A stretch of 64,000 bases of DNA from contig NZ_JAGGOK010000012.1 of the NCBI RefSeq assembly GCF_018614615.1, positions 1 through 64,000 of the forward strand. Direction: 5' to 3'. This DNA comes from Streptomyces sp. ISL-100 (lineage in GTDB: Bacteria; Actinomycetota; Actinomycetes; Streptomycetales; Streptomycetaceae). Position numbers and translations under genes: made by a program. How positions within the stretch are numbered: position 1 is the first letter of the stretch; the number at the start of each line of letters is the position of its first letter. Shown here one piece after another: positions 1 through 8,517 of this stretch. Under the pieces are notes generated by a model. That model worked only from the letters and a program-made list of their open reading frames with translations, ran no database searches and was not told where the DNA came from.

Positions 1-10
1 CCTCTGAGCA

Positions 11-1573
11 TCACAGCCGCTCCGCTCTCGGGACGACTCGAACCGTCGCCGGGTCGACTCCGCGCCCACCAGAAGGCTGCCGAAGGACCCGCACTTCGAC
101 GAGCGATTCGACGACCCGGCGCTGGAAGCCCACATCCGCCTCGCCGAAGACGGCTCTTGGATCACGGCAGTCGATCAAGGATCCCAGCCCGGCAGCCCCG
201 AGCACACGACGGCGCTCTTCCTCCAGCTCGGCGATGCCTGACGCCTCGCGGCTACGAATGCGCGCGACGTCTGCGCCGTGGACGTCACCGAGCTCGAGGT
301 CGCGCAAGGCGCGCTCCACGCGCCTGCGGAGCTGCGCGATCTCGCCTCGGATCTCCGCCGCGCGCGGGGCATCCGGGCTCAGGAGGAGCTCCTCCAGGTC
401 CGGACGGACGAGCAGCTGGTGAACGACACGCAGCACGGAGTCGTCGATGTGGTTGCTGGACCGGGTGAAGTGGCCCCGGGTGCAGCCCGGCGTGCCCGCG
501 CACCTGTAACGGCCGGACTTCGCGCTCACCGGCCGGCCGCAGTGGCCGCAGCGGTACATGCCCGATCCCAGATACCGGTATCGCATCGCGGGCTCCGGAC
601 GGGCTGCGATGGACTGGTGATCGAGGCGTTCCTGCACGGCGTTCCACGTGTCCTCGTCTACGAGCGGCTCCCATTCTCCCCAGATGGGGTTCCCGTCCTC
701 GTCGCGCACGATCCGGCCCGACGAGGACGTCCTCGCTCCGGCACGGCCCGCACCGCCGGCATAGCCGGCATAGACGGAGTACCCGGCGTAGCGGGGGTTG
801 CGCAGGACGCCGAGGACCGTGCTCAGCGCCCACGGACCGTCGTCGGGAACCTCAGCGGGCTCCAGGCCTGCCGCCAACCGCTTCTCATTCCGCTCGATCG
901 CCAGCACGCGGCTGCGCTTGGGCAATCGCGGAAGTGACGTCACCGCGCCCTCCCCCGACTCGCCCGAGAGCGCAGCGGCCATGGACGCCATCGACGGGCC
1001 GTCGCAGATCGCGCACAGGCGGAACAGCTCGCGCACCGCCGCGGCCTCCTCCTCGATCACGTCGCCGCCGGTCGAGTAGCCGAGCAGGCGCGTGCCCTTC
1101 GGGGCCCGACCGCGTCGAGCGCGCTGCAGCTCGGCCGCGGACCGGCGCGCCGCGCTCCGCTCAACCTCCCCGCGGGCCACGGCGGCCTTGACCCTGGCGT
1201 ACATCCGCCCCCCGTCGGTCGTCAGGTCCGCCTCGCCGTTGGCCGTGACCAGCCGCAGCCCACGCGCCTCGGCGGCGTCGATCCACTCCTCGAGCTGGCG
1301 TGGCTGCCGTGTCAGGCGGTCGAGGTCCCAGCAGATGATCGCGTCGAACGAGCCCGCGAGGTAATCGGCCACCATCCGGTCGTAGTCGGGTCGCCTCTTC
1401 GTCTTGTCCGTCGCGGACCTCGACTGGTCGACGTACGTCCCGACCACGATCCATCCGCGATCAGCGGTGATCCTGAGGCAGTCGTCGCGCTGCCGGTCGA
1501 TGGCGAGTCCGTCCATCTCGCGGTCGAGCGAGACGCGCAGGTAGATCGCGGCGCGCATCGGAGAAGCAGCCAT
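11..1573 (-). CDS. Large serine recombinase (phage/ICE integrase type)
   Basis: This 520-aa protein is a large serine recombinase that would integrate or excise a mobile element by att-site recombination. The N-terminal resolvase domain (about 1-150) has the nucleophile Ser15 in YLRVS and the DLDRLTR catalytic arginine region. A Recombinase domain follows (about 160-300). A zinc-ribbon has CGHCG followed by a second Cys pair near residues 347-370. A charged coiled-coil segment of about 400-460 completes the usual architecture. The gene looks intact; Met6 is an alternative start. It is the outermost gene of the mobile-element debris left of the biosynthetic cluster. No excisionase or att site could be identified, so whether it moved the neighbouring cluster is unknown. 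Confidence 0.93.
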   Translation of the reverse strand: MAASPMRAAIYLRVSLDREMDGLAIDRQRDDCLRITADRGWIVVGTYVDQSRSATDKTKRRPDYDRMVADYLAGSFDAIICWDLDRLTRQPRQLEEWIDAAEARGLRLVTANGEADLTTDGGRMYARVKAAVARGEVERSAARRSAAELQRARRGRAPKGTRLLGYSTGGDVIEEEAAAVRELFRLCAICDGPSMASMAAALSGESGEGAVTSLPRLPKRSRVLAIERNEKRLAAGLEPAEVPDDGPWALSTVLGVLRNPRYAGYSVYAGYAGGAGRAGARTSSSGRIVRDEDGNPIWGEWEPLVDEDTWNAVQERLDHQSIAARPEPAMRYRYLGSGMYRCGHCGRPVSAKSGRYRCAGTPGCTRGHFTRSSNHIDDSVLRVVHQLLVRPDLEELLLSPDAPRAAEIRGEIAQLRRRVERALRDLELGDVHGADVARIRSREASGIAELEEERRRVLGAAGLGSLIDCRDPRAVFGEADVGFQRRVVESLVEVRVLRQPSGGRGVDPATVRVVPRAERL

Positions 1574-1702
1574 GGAGGAAACCTAACCCGCGTCGGTGAC
1601 CTTCCAACTCGCCTCACGGAGATGGACTTCGAGAGCGCGAGAAGCTGCTCATTGAGACTCGCCTCGTGGCTACTGAGGTTGAACTCGTGATGTCGTGGCG
1701 GG

Positions 1703-2098
1703 TCAGGCGGGTCTGATGGTCAGGCCGGTCTCGGCGAGGCAGCCGCCTATGAGGTGGCTGCGGTACTGGATGTGCCGTAGTCCGCGCCGGATGCGCTGGA
1801 CGAGGTGTTCGGGGGTGGTGAAGGCGACGTTGGAGAGCCAGCCGCGTCGCAGGTGGGACCAGATCCCTTCGACGGGGTTGAGGTCACCCTCCGCAGGGTC
1901 CGGGCCGGCGAGCACCTCGACGACGGTCTCCCGCGAGACCACGAACCGCTTCCAGTCGAGTTCGGCTTCCCGCGACTCGGCAAGAATCCGGTCCGCCTTC
2001 TCCCGCAGGACCTCCACCCGCCCAGCAGCGGCTCGTTCGCGCTCCTCCAGCAACCCGATCACCGACGGCATCCCGAACCTCCACGACCGCAACGACAC
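1703..2098 (-). pseudogene. IS630-family transposase C-terminal fragment, chimeric
   Basis: The last 65 or so residues match the C-terminal end of IS630/DDE_3 transposases: the DLNPVEGIWSHLRRG motif carries the final catalytic Glu of the DDE triad, followed by a typical IQYR tail. The first 65 residues are a helical, Arg/Glu-rich segment that does not belong to that fold. It resembles a small actinobacterial helical protein, so the frame looks like a fusion made by deletion or recombination. The first two catalytic Asp residues are absent, so it cannot be an active transposase. Confidence 0.7.
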
Positions 2099-2183
2099 GA
2101 CGCGAGGTGCCTGCCACAGAGGCCACGAAACTATGCCTGACCAGCGACAACCTGACGATCAAGTACGGAAAGACAACGGCTTC

Positions 2184-2490
2184 TTACGTGGTCGTCTGGG
2201 TGAGGTATCCCTCGGGGGTCCAGGTGCCCAGGGGTTTTGTCTTGCGGCGGCGGTGGGGCTGGTTGCCGTGGAGGGCGATGCTGCCGGCCCAGGTGGCGAG
2301 TTTGCGTTTGTTGGCGTGGGCGAGCTGGAAGGCCAGCAGGATGGCCTGGGCGGCGATGCCGCGGATGCGGCGGGCGCCGCCGGACTCGAGGTGCTCGTAG
2401 AGGGGGTCCTTGCCGAAGCCGTTCATGCCCTCGATGGCGTTGCGGAGCCGGAAGTAGACGCGCTGCCAGCCTGCGGTGCCGTACCAGGGA
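2184..2490 (-). pseudogene. DDE-type transposase-like C-terminal remnant
   Basis: Reading leftwards from about 2490, the frame gives a segment with RLRNAIEGMNGFGKD followed by RRIRGIAAQAILLAF. This RN-x-IEG-x-NG-x-x-KD pattern is typical of the C-terminal end of a transposase-like family common on actinobacterial plasmids and islands. No upstream catalytic part remains in any frame, and the only ATG lies inside the motif. I treat it as a decayed fragment beside the IS630 remnant. Confidence 0.5.
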
Positions 2491-3075
2491 GAAGGCGACG
2501 GTCAGGGAAGGGACGACATCGGGGCTGGCCGAGCCGTCGGGCAGAGGTAAGCCGCTGTGGCCGAGGTCAGGGGTGACTATGAGACAGGCGTCGTAGCCTC
2601 GGCCTCGGAGGTAGGCATGTATGAGGCAAATCGGACAGGGTGCTGTTCTGTCCCGCCCAGGTTCGGCGGCTGCGAGGCGTTCTCAGCGTGGCGCGGGGAG
2701 CATGATTCCCGTCACGCCACCTCGAAGGGGGTTCCGCGACGTGGAAGGAGGGGCGCCAGATCGCTCCACCTGGCGGAAAAAGTGGGTGGAACGCCTCTGA
2801 ACTGCGGATTCTTGCCTCTGCTGCCGGGTGGGCCCCTCCCGGTGAAGACCCTTGACCGCCCGAAAGTCCATCCCGCATATTCACTCCGACCGCGAGACGG
2901 AGGGGGATGGTTCGCGTGATAGCCGCACCACGATGTACGGGGATGGCCGGAAGCCAGCCATGCCCTCTCAACAAGAGCGCCGCGCCGCACGGGCGCGAGC
3001 GCAAGACCGTTCTGATGAACTGGTGTCGACTCTTCCGGCCAACTCTCGGACCGGACGAACGAGGGGGGATGTCGC
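2491..3075. other. Non-coding gap between transposase debris and the IclR gene
   Basis: I see no supported gene in this stretch. The open frames lack family motifs and good ribosome binding sites. It contains imperfect inverted repeats, for example GTGGCG near 2690 with CGCCAC near 2716, that could be worn insertion-sequence ends. Its last 60 bases should hold the promoter of the IclR-type regulator. Confidence 0.4.
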
Positions 3076-3849
3076 ATGCAGGTCGTCGTCCGTGCGCTCC
3101 AGGTGCTACGTGCGCTCGCGCCGAAGACCAGAGGGGCCACGCTCCAGGAGCTCCACGACGAACTGGGAATTCCCACAGGGAGCCTGCACCGCCTGCTGGT
3201 CACGCTCTCCAGAGAGGAGTTCGTCACCCGCTCCGAGGTGAATCGGCGCTACTTCCTCGGTCCGATCGCTCGCCAGCTCGCGGAGCAGAATCAGCACCAG
3301 TCGGCTCTTCTCGTCACGCCGCACCGCGCTGTGGTCGCCGCTGCCGAGACGAGTGGCGAGACGGTGTTTCTCACCGAACTCATCGGCGGCAGAGCCGTGT
3401 GCTTGGCGCTGTCCGAAGGGTGCCATCCCCTGCGCCTGTTCGTCCGCATCGGCCAGGAGATGCCGTTGCATGCTGCCGCGTCCGGCCGGGCACTGCTTGC
3501 CTACCGTCCCGAGACGGAGATCCGCGCACTGCTCGGCCAGCGTGAACTCGTTGCGTTCACGGAGGAGACCCCGGTCACCGTCGACGACGTACTGGTTCAC
3601 CTCTCAGTGGTCCGCGCCCGCGGTTACGACGTCTGCGACGACGAACTGGACCGCGGTGTCTGGGCGGTGTCCGCGCCGATCTTCACGTCCACCGGTGCGG
3701 TGGTGGCGAGCGTGACACTCGCCGCAGCCTGCAGTCGGATGCGTGACCCGGTGGACCGTGCCGCCGCCGTGCACACCGTCCTGACCGCCGCGCGTGATCT
3801 CTCCGCCGAGCTCGGTCACAGGGGGCAGCCGGGCGGCGTCGAATCCTAG
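3076..3849 (+). CDS. IclR-family transcriptional regulator
   Basis: This 257-aa protein has an N-terminal winged helix (about 1-65; LQELHDELGIPTGSLHRLL is the recognition helix region) and an IclR effector-binding domain (about 75-250; LHAAASGRALLAY is a family hallmark). IclR proteins bind small carboxylates or aromatic metabolites and usually repress or activate adjacent genes. The ATG follows a GGGGGG Shine-Dalgarno tract. It is the first gene of the accessory cluster and points towards it, so a pathway-specific role is likely, though its ligand cannot be read from sequence. Confidence 0.9.
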   Translation: MQVVVRALQVLRALAPKTRGATLQELHDELGIPTGSLHRLLVTLSREEFVTRSEVNRRYFLGPIARQLAEQNQHQSALLVTPHRAVVAAAETSGETVFLTELIGGRAVCLALSEGCHPLRLFVRIGQEMPLHAAASGRALLAYRPETEIRALLGQRELVAFTEETPVTVDDVLVHLSVVRARGYDVCDDELDRGVWAVSAPIFTSTGAVVASVTLAAACSRMRDPVDRAAAVHTVLTAARDLSAELGHRGQPGGVES

Positions 3850-3913
3850 GACGCCGCATCGCGGTGTCAGGGACTTGCGAAATCAATGTGCCGAAACGAT
3901 GCCAGGGGGCAGA

Positions 3914-4723
3914 ATGGAAACTTCTGTAAGGTTTCGGGAAAATCCGCAGCATCCACTTCCTGTATTGCTTGCTCAGCAACAGGACGAGATAAGGAAGCAG
4001 CAGCAGGAACTTCAGAATGCCTGGGAGAGGGTAGAGTTCCTGGTCGGCAGATATGCCGTGGAAAATCCGGAGGACAGGCGCTACGGAGTAGAACGTCTCC
4101 ATGGAGAAAGCGCCGTTCACAATCGCTTGGCAGAGGTCGTGCGATCGACGGACAGAGAGGCGCTCGCCATTACCCCCGGATATCCGGAGCGCACCATGGG
4201 ATCGGGGGTAATCGAGTCGCTGACGAAGGATATGCTGGAACGCTCTGTCCGCGTCAGGTCCATCTATTCCAACCGGATTCGCGAGGACGCGGGGTTCGTG
4301 GTCGGTCCACGGAATCTTGTCAGGAGCGGCGCCGAAGTGCGGACCATCCCCCGCCTGTCGTTCCGCGTATACATCGCGGACCACAGGATGGCGCTCATGC
4401 AGCTGCACGGGAATGAAGCTCCCGGTGAGGCGATGGCGACCGAGGAGCCGGCGGTGGTCGCAGTGCTGTGCTCGTTCTTCGAAGCCATGTGGGCATCGGC
4501 CACCCCGTTCGGCGGCACGGACCTCGAAAACGCCTCGATCACGGCTCAGGAGCACGAGCTCTTGCGACTGCTCGGGCAGGGGCTGACGGACGAGGCGGCC
4601 GCCCGGAAGCTCGGGGTCTCCCTGCGTACGGAGCGCCGTATGCTCACGAAGCTCTCGGACGTCCTGGACGCCCGGAGCAGGTTCCAGCTGGGGCAGCGAG
4701 CGGTCGAGCACGGAATCCTGTGA
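3914..4723 (+). CDS. LuxR-type regulator with TrmB-like sensor region
   Basis: This 269-aa DNA-binding regulator has a GerE/LuxR-type helix-turn-helix at the extreme C-terminus (about 209-269; LTDEAAARKLGVSLRTERRML). It is preceded by a coiled-coil stretch (about 18-40) and a phospholipase-D/TrmB-like central region of about 60-190. This layout is frequent among orphan LuxR regulators in Streptomyces clusters, such as those beside lantipeptide or other RiPP genes. I chose this ATG because AGGGGG lies 5 nt upstream; an earlier in-frame ATG at 3899 has no comparable site. Codon use is slightly less GC-biased than its neighbours, consistent with acquired DNA. Confidence 0.85.
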   Translation: METSVRFRENPQHPLPVLLAQQQDEIRKQQQELQNAWERVEFLVGRYAVENPEDRRYGVERLHGESAVHNRLAEVVRSTDREALAITPGYPERTMGSGVIESLTKDMLERSVRVRSIYSNRIREDAGFVVGPRNLVRSGAEVRTIPRLSFRVYIADHRMALMQLHGNEAPGEAMATEEPAVVAVLCSFFEAMWASATPFGGTDLENASITAQEHELLRLLGQGLTDEAAARKLGVSLRTERRMLTKLSDVLDARSRFQLGQRAVEHGIL

Positions 4724-4750
4724 CGATCGACGCCGGCGACCCGCACCGGA

Positions 4751-4822
4751 TCAGCTGTCGCAGTTCTGGCAGCCACGCTTGGCGGCACCGGTGGACAGCT
4801 GGCGAATGACATCCGCGTTCAT
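4751..4822 (-). CDS. Putative 23-aa Cys-containing peptide (candidate RiPP precursor)
   Basis: This short divergent gene encodes 23 residues starting MNADVIRQLSTG and ending RGCQNCDS, so it carries a C-x-x-C pair three residues from its end. The start has a good Shine-Dalgarno (GGAGAG, 5 nt from ATG) and codons end mainly in G/C, as expected for a real Streptomyces gene. It lies alone between the LuxR regulator (convergent) and the biosynthetic train. The size and composition suggest a peptide precursor or scaffold. No homologue was recognised, so the function is open and chance cannot be excluded. Confidence 0.45.
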   Translation of the reverse strand: MNADVIRQLSTGAAKRGCQNCDS

Positions 4823-4836
4823 GAATCTCTCCATTA

Positions 4837-4852
4837 TTTGAGCATGCTCAAA
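4837..4852. promoter_or_regulatory. 16-bp perfect palindrome, probable operator
   Basis: TTTGAGCATGCTCAAA is a perfect two-fold symmetric site 14 nt upstream of the start of the 23-aa peptide gene. It overlaps or flanks its leader and sits in the regulator-proximal intergenic space. Such symmetry and position fit an operator for a dimeric regulator. The cluster's own LuxR or IclR protein is a candidate, but the link is inference. Confidence 0.5.
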
Positions 4853-5227
4853 GGCATGTGATTGACATTTCGAGGCCGTCAGGTCGGGCCGTCCGGTCTC
4901 GATGCGCTGCATCCTGGCACGGTGAATCGATCGGTGTCATCAGTTTTCGGCGGGGCGAAGTGTCTCAGGCATTTTCCTGTCATGCGGAGACGTGAAGAAA
5001 GCGCCTAGAGCGGAAGCCGGTGCACCAGGCCGGCGAGCGTGGCACGAACGTGTCAGTCTTAAGTGTGGCGCCGGACTTCCTGAATGGAGAACAATCTTCG
5101 GAGGCGCGGACATGGATGATCTCGTGCCGCGTACGGTCACTCACGTAAGGGCTCTCCAGATGGCGCGAAATCCAATCACGCGTATGAATGGCGCCGATGG
5201 CGGAGGGAGTCCGGAAGGGCAGCCTTC
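4853..5227. other. Intergenic region with divergent promoters, no gene seen
   Basis: This gap separates the minus-strand peptide gene from the rightward gene train, so it should contain both promoters. A TTGACA hexamer occurs near 4863 on the plus strand, but I see no convincing partner -10. No open frame here has both a ribosome binding site and a recognisable family. Confidence 0.35.
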
Positions 5228-5457
5228 ATGCATGTGCCAGATCCAGAGGAGCTCGATGAAGTCGCCCTGCTGGAGCTGCGAAGGCCGCTGACCGGTGAAC
5301 AGTCACCGGGTGACAACGGCACGAAATGGCAGGAACTCACTCCGCGAGAACGTGAGCTGATCCTCGCGGGAATGTCCTGGTGGCGGTAGCCGAGACGCGG
5401 AAGCAGATGAAAGACGCCGCACCGGTTCTCGTGCACTGGTACGCGAGGAAGACTTGA
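5228..5457 (+). pseudogene. Small helical protein gene with an apparent single-base frameshift
   Basis: From the ATG a frame runs 53 codons and ends ...LILAGMSWWR at a stop at 5387. An overlapping frame from 5380 continues AVAETRKQMKDAAPVLVHWY to a stop at 5455-5457. If one C is restored in the run near 5376-5378, the two join into one 77-residue protein with a smooth amphipathic helix (LTPRERELILAGMSLVAVAETRKQ is written here only as the join of the two halves). GGAAGGG precedes the ATG. I do not recognise the family. It sits just upstream of the HExxH/M20 gene. It may be a real lesion or a sequencing error. Confidence 0.4.
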
Positions 5458-5476
5458 GAACGAGGGGACTTCGGCG

Positions 5477-7741
5477 ATGACGGAACCTGGACACATCGAT
5501 TTCGACGGGCTGCTCGGCGCCCGACGCCATGATGCCCGGAGGGAACTCGCCGAGACCATGCGGCTGTTGTCCGGCCAGCAGGACCCCGACTGCGCCACCA
5601 TTCCGAGCGCGCCCGTCGAGGCGTTCTTCGAGCCGCGGCTGTACAGCCAGCTGGTGCTCGGCGGCTTCCCGTCCACGACGGCGGACCAGCTCCTCCTCGC
5701 GGCGGTCCCCGGCGACGGCGCCCCGCTCCTCGTACGTACGGACAGCGAAGGAACCGTCTCCTTCCCGGGATTCGGCCGGTGCAAGACGGATCAGCCCTCC
5801 GCCGAACTTAAGGCGCGATACGACGCGGTCGCCCGCACCCTGACGTCGGAGTCCGCGGACGGCGCGCTGTCGACGTCCGCGCTCGAACCGATCACCCGCG
5901 TAGCGGGCACGGACATGGAGCTGGTCGACCGCCTGGATCCGATCCTCGACGGGTTCCTCCGGCTCCAGATCGACCGCTACGAAGAGCTGTCCGTCGTCAC
6001 CGACGTCGACGCGTACGTGCCGCAGATCTCACGCGCGCTGGACCTCATCGCGTCGGTGAGCCCGGCCTACCACGCCGCGCTCATCCAATCCCTGCGGGCC
6101 GTCTTCCTCTTCCGCCACCCGGCGGCAGAGTCCTTCGCGGCCCTGGGCATGCACGGCATGATCTTCTTGAACGTCCCCGAGACGGCCGGCGCCGACTACT
6201 TCGTCGAGGAGTTCGTGCACCAGGGCGGACACGTGCTCTTCAGCGAGGCGACGCTGAGCCGGGGCGATTTCCTCCAGGTGGATCCGGACGCCCCCCTGTC
6301 GGAGCTGATCGGTCAGGACGACCCGCGCGACGTGTACGGCGCCTTCCACGGTCTTTTCACGGAGCACATGGAGTACCACATCGTCCGCGGCGTCCTGGAG
6401 AAGGGACTCGCCGACGAAGCGGAGCGGCCGGCCTTCGAGCGGCACCTTGCCGAGGTGGCCCGCCGTCATCAGCGTGACCTGCGTCTGATCGGCGACCGCG
6501 CCGGAGAGATCTTCAGCCCCCTGGGGCAGGAGGTCTTCACCGCGTTCCGTGAGGCCCACGACCGCGCGGAACGCTCGCACACCCGTGCCCTCGCCTTCGC
6601 CCCCGACGCGGAGGAACTCCTCGGCGAACTGGTCGCCATACCGAGCGTGAACCCGTTGCTGCCGGGCTCGGAGGGAATCGCCCACGAGGGGGACCTGGCC
6701 TCCTTCGTGGCCGACCGCCTCCGGGCCGCCGGCATCGACGTCGAGATGCAGGAGGTGGCCGGCGGGCGCGGCAATGTGATCGCCCACCTGCCCCGCGTCG
6801 GAGACGCGGACGACGAGGTGGTGCTGCTCAGCGCCCACATGGACACCTACCCGGCCGGTGGTCCGCGGGCGGCATACGAGCCGGTCGTCGAGGGCCGCAC
6901 CCTGTACGGCCGCGGCAGTGCGGACGCCAAGGGCTCACTTGCCGCCATGATGACGGCTTTCCTGGGGGTGGCGACTCTTCCGAACCGGCGCGAGTGCTAC
7001 CTGGCCGCCACCGTGGACGAGGAATGCCTGCTCCTCGGGGTCAAGGCCCTGGCCGCCCGTGGCATGCGCCCCACCCTCGGTATCACCGGAGAACCCACCG
7101 GGCTCGTCCCCGTCGTCGCGCAGAAGGGGATCGTCCGGGGCTCGTTCCGGGTGCGGGGACCGAAGAGCCACGCCGCCTACCCGGCCGACCGGACGGCGGT
7201 CAGGTCCGCGGCGGAGCTGGTGAGCGCCCTGGACCGGGTCAACGCGGACCTCGCGACCGGACCGCACCACCCCGACCTGGGGCCGTCCACCGTCATGGTC
7301 ACCACGATGGAGAGCAACGGGGGGATGAACCTTGGTGCCACCGAGGTGGCAGTGTGGTTCGACGCACGCTTCCCGCCCGGGACGAGCGGCGCGGAGTTCA
7401 CCGCCCGTATCGAGCGTGACCTGCGCGAACTCCTGTCGGCCGACGTGGACTTCGTACGGGAACCGCTCGCCTTCGTGTCACCTCCCAACGAGGTGTCCCC
7501 CGCCTCGCCCCTGATCGCCGAGTTCTTCGCCGCGGTGAAGAACGCGGCGGGGGTCTGCGAGCCGGGCAGTTTCTCCTACGGCAGCGAAACCGGAGTCCTG
7601 GCGGAGTTCTGCCGGTCGAGCCTGGTCTTCGGACCCGGCGACGCCCGCTACTCGCACGCCGAGGTCGAGGCCATCGACCTGGACGAACTCGGAACAGCGA
7701 CCGAAATCCTCCGCAGCATCCTGGTCGGCGACCAGCGGTAG
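5477..7741 (+). CDS. Fusion: HExxH-like peptide-modifying domain plus M20 metallopeptidase
   Basis: This is a 754-aa two-domain protein. Residues 1-375 resemble the HExxH-motif family found in RiPP clusters, some members of which are iron/2-oxoglutarate peptide beta-hydroxylases. The motif here is HQGGH (248-252), so Gln replaces the usual Glu, and the family-typical YGAFHG follows at about 287. Residues 380-754 are an M20 (ArgE/DapE/carboxypeptidase-like) zinc hydrolase with a complete ligand set: H454-x-D456, D483, E515-E516, GEPT (E539), His565 and a C-terminal SHAE. M20 enzymes cleave amide or peptide bonds at a free carboxyl terminus; in LysW-type carrier systems an M20 enzyme releases the product. 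It heads the biosynthetic train. The fusion itself is unusual. Confidence 0.75.
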   Translation: MTEPGHIDFDGLLGARRHDARRELAETMRLLSGQQDPDCATIPSAPVEAFFEPRLYSQLVLGGFPSTTADQLLLAAVPGDGAPLLVRTDSEGTVSFPGFGRCKTDQPSAELKARYDAVARTLTSESADGALSTSALEPITRVAGTDMELVDRLDPILDGFLRLQIDRYEELSVVTDVDAYVPQISRALDLIASVSPAYHAALIQSLRAVFLFRHPAAESFAALGMHGMIFLNVPETAGADYFVEEFVHQGGHVLFSEATLSRGDFLQVDPDAPLSELIGQDDPRDVYGAFHGLFTEHMEYHIVRGVLEKGLADEAERPAFERHLAEVARRHQRDLRLIGDRAGEIFSPLGQEVFTAFREAHDRAERSHTRALAFAPDAEELLGELVAIPSVNPLLPGSEGIAHEGDLASFVADRLRAAGIDVEMQEVAGGRGNVIAHLPRVGDADDEVVLLSAHMDTYPAGGPRAAYEPVVEGRTLYGRGSADAKGSLAAMMTAFLGVATLPNRRECYLAATVDEECLLLGVKALAARGMRPTLGITGEPTGLVPVVAQKGIVRGSFRVRGPKSHAAYPADRTAVRSAAELVSALDRVNADLATGPHHPDLGPSTVMVTTMESNGGMNLGATEVAVWFDARFPPGTSGAEFTARIERDLRELLSADVDFVREPLAFVSPPNEVSPASPLIAEFFAAVKNAAGVCEPGSFSYGSETGVLAEFCRSSLVFGPGDARYSHAEVEAIDLDELGTATEILRSILVGDQR

Positions 7742-7772
7742 TTGCGGCGACCCATCAAGACAGGAACATGAA

Positions 7773-8516
7773 GTGACAACAACTGGCAGCGCTCCGCACC
7801 GGGACCGCGATCGTCTGTGCCTGGCCCTCGATCTCGCGGACCGCTCCGAGATCCTGCGGCTGGTCGACGAACTCAAGGACCTCATCGGGTACTTCAAGGT
7901 CAACTCGGCCTTCACGCTCCATGGCCCGGCGCTCGTACGGGAGATCCTCGACCGGGACGTCAAGATCTTCATGGACCTGAAACTCCACGACATCCCCAAC
8001 ACCCTCGCCGGCTACGGCGATGCCGTCACCCGGCTCGGTGCCCACGTCGTCACGCTGCACACCGGCGGTGGGCTGGAGATGATGCGGGCCGCGGTCGCCG
8101 CTGCCGACCGGACGGCCGCCGAACTGGGCGTGGAGCGACCCAAGCTGGTCGGCGTCACGCTCCTCACCAGCGTCGACCGCGAGACCCTCAACGGGGACCT
8201 GAACGTGCGCGGCTCGGTCGAGGACGAGGTCCGTCGGCGGGCGCTGCTCGCCGCCGAAGCCGGTCTCGACGGCATCGTGTGCGCCCCGTCCGAGATCGAG
8301 CGGGTCCGCGCGGAGCTGCCGGACGACTTCTTCTACGTGACGCCCGGCACCCGCTCACCGGGCACCAGCGACAACGACCACAAGCGGACCGGCACCCACA
8401 GCGAGGCGCTGGCCGGCGGCTCGTCGCTGCTCGTCGTGGGCAGGTCCGTCCACGACGCGCCGGACCCGCGGCAGGCGGCCCAGCAGATCCTCGGCGAGAT
8501 CGAGGGAGCGGCCTGA
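7773..8516 (+). CDS. Orotidine-5'-phosphate decarboxylase homologue (cluster paralogue)
   Basis: This 247-aa TIM barrel belongs to the OMP decarboxylase family. The catalytic Lys-Asp-Lys-Asp array is preserved as K42, then D68-x-K70-x-x-D73 in DLKLHD. The C-terminal phosphate-gripper region reads TPGTRSPG...LVVGRSV. The start is GTG. It is coupled to the next gene with a 1-nt gap and sits inside an accessory cluster, not a pyrimidine operon. It is therefore more likely to decarboxylate a pathway intermediate or to supply a pyrimidine nucleotide than to be the housekeeping pyrF. The Gln/Lys-rich loop before the gripper (DNDHKR) differs from typical bacterial pyrF. Confidence 0.8.
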   Translation: MTTTGSAPHRDRDRLCLALDLADRSEILRLVDELKDLIGYFKVNSAFTLHGPALVREILDRDVKIFMDLKLHDIPNTLAGYGDAVTRLGAHVVTLHTGGGLEMMRAAVAAADRTAAELGVERPKLVGVTLLTSVDRETLNGDLNVRGSVEDEVRRRALLAAEAGLDGIVCAPSEIERVRAELPDDFFYVTPGTRSPGTSDNDHKRTGTHSEALAGGSSLLVVGRSVHDAPDPRQAAQQILGEIEGAA

Positions 8517-8517
8517 C

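Noticed and set aside
2557..3004. Overlapping frames on both strands before the IclR gene
   Set aside because: No family motifs, poor ribosome sites and unusual composition; treated as non-coding.
4992..5291. 99-codon plus-strand frame in the gap after the 23-aa peptide gene
   Set aside because: It overlaps the better-supported small gene at 5228 in a different frame and has atypical codon use and no motif.
7773..8516. Housekeeping pyrF
   Set aside because: It lies outside a pyrimidine operon, inside an accessory cluster and coupled to BtpA-like and kinase genes.
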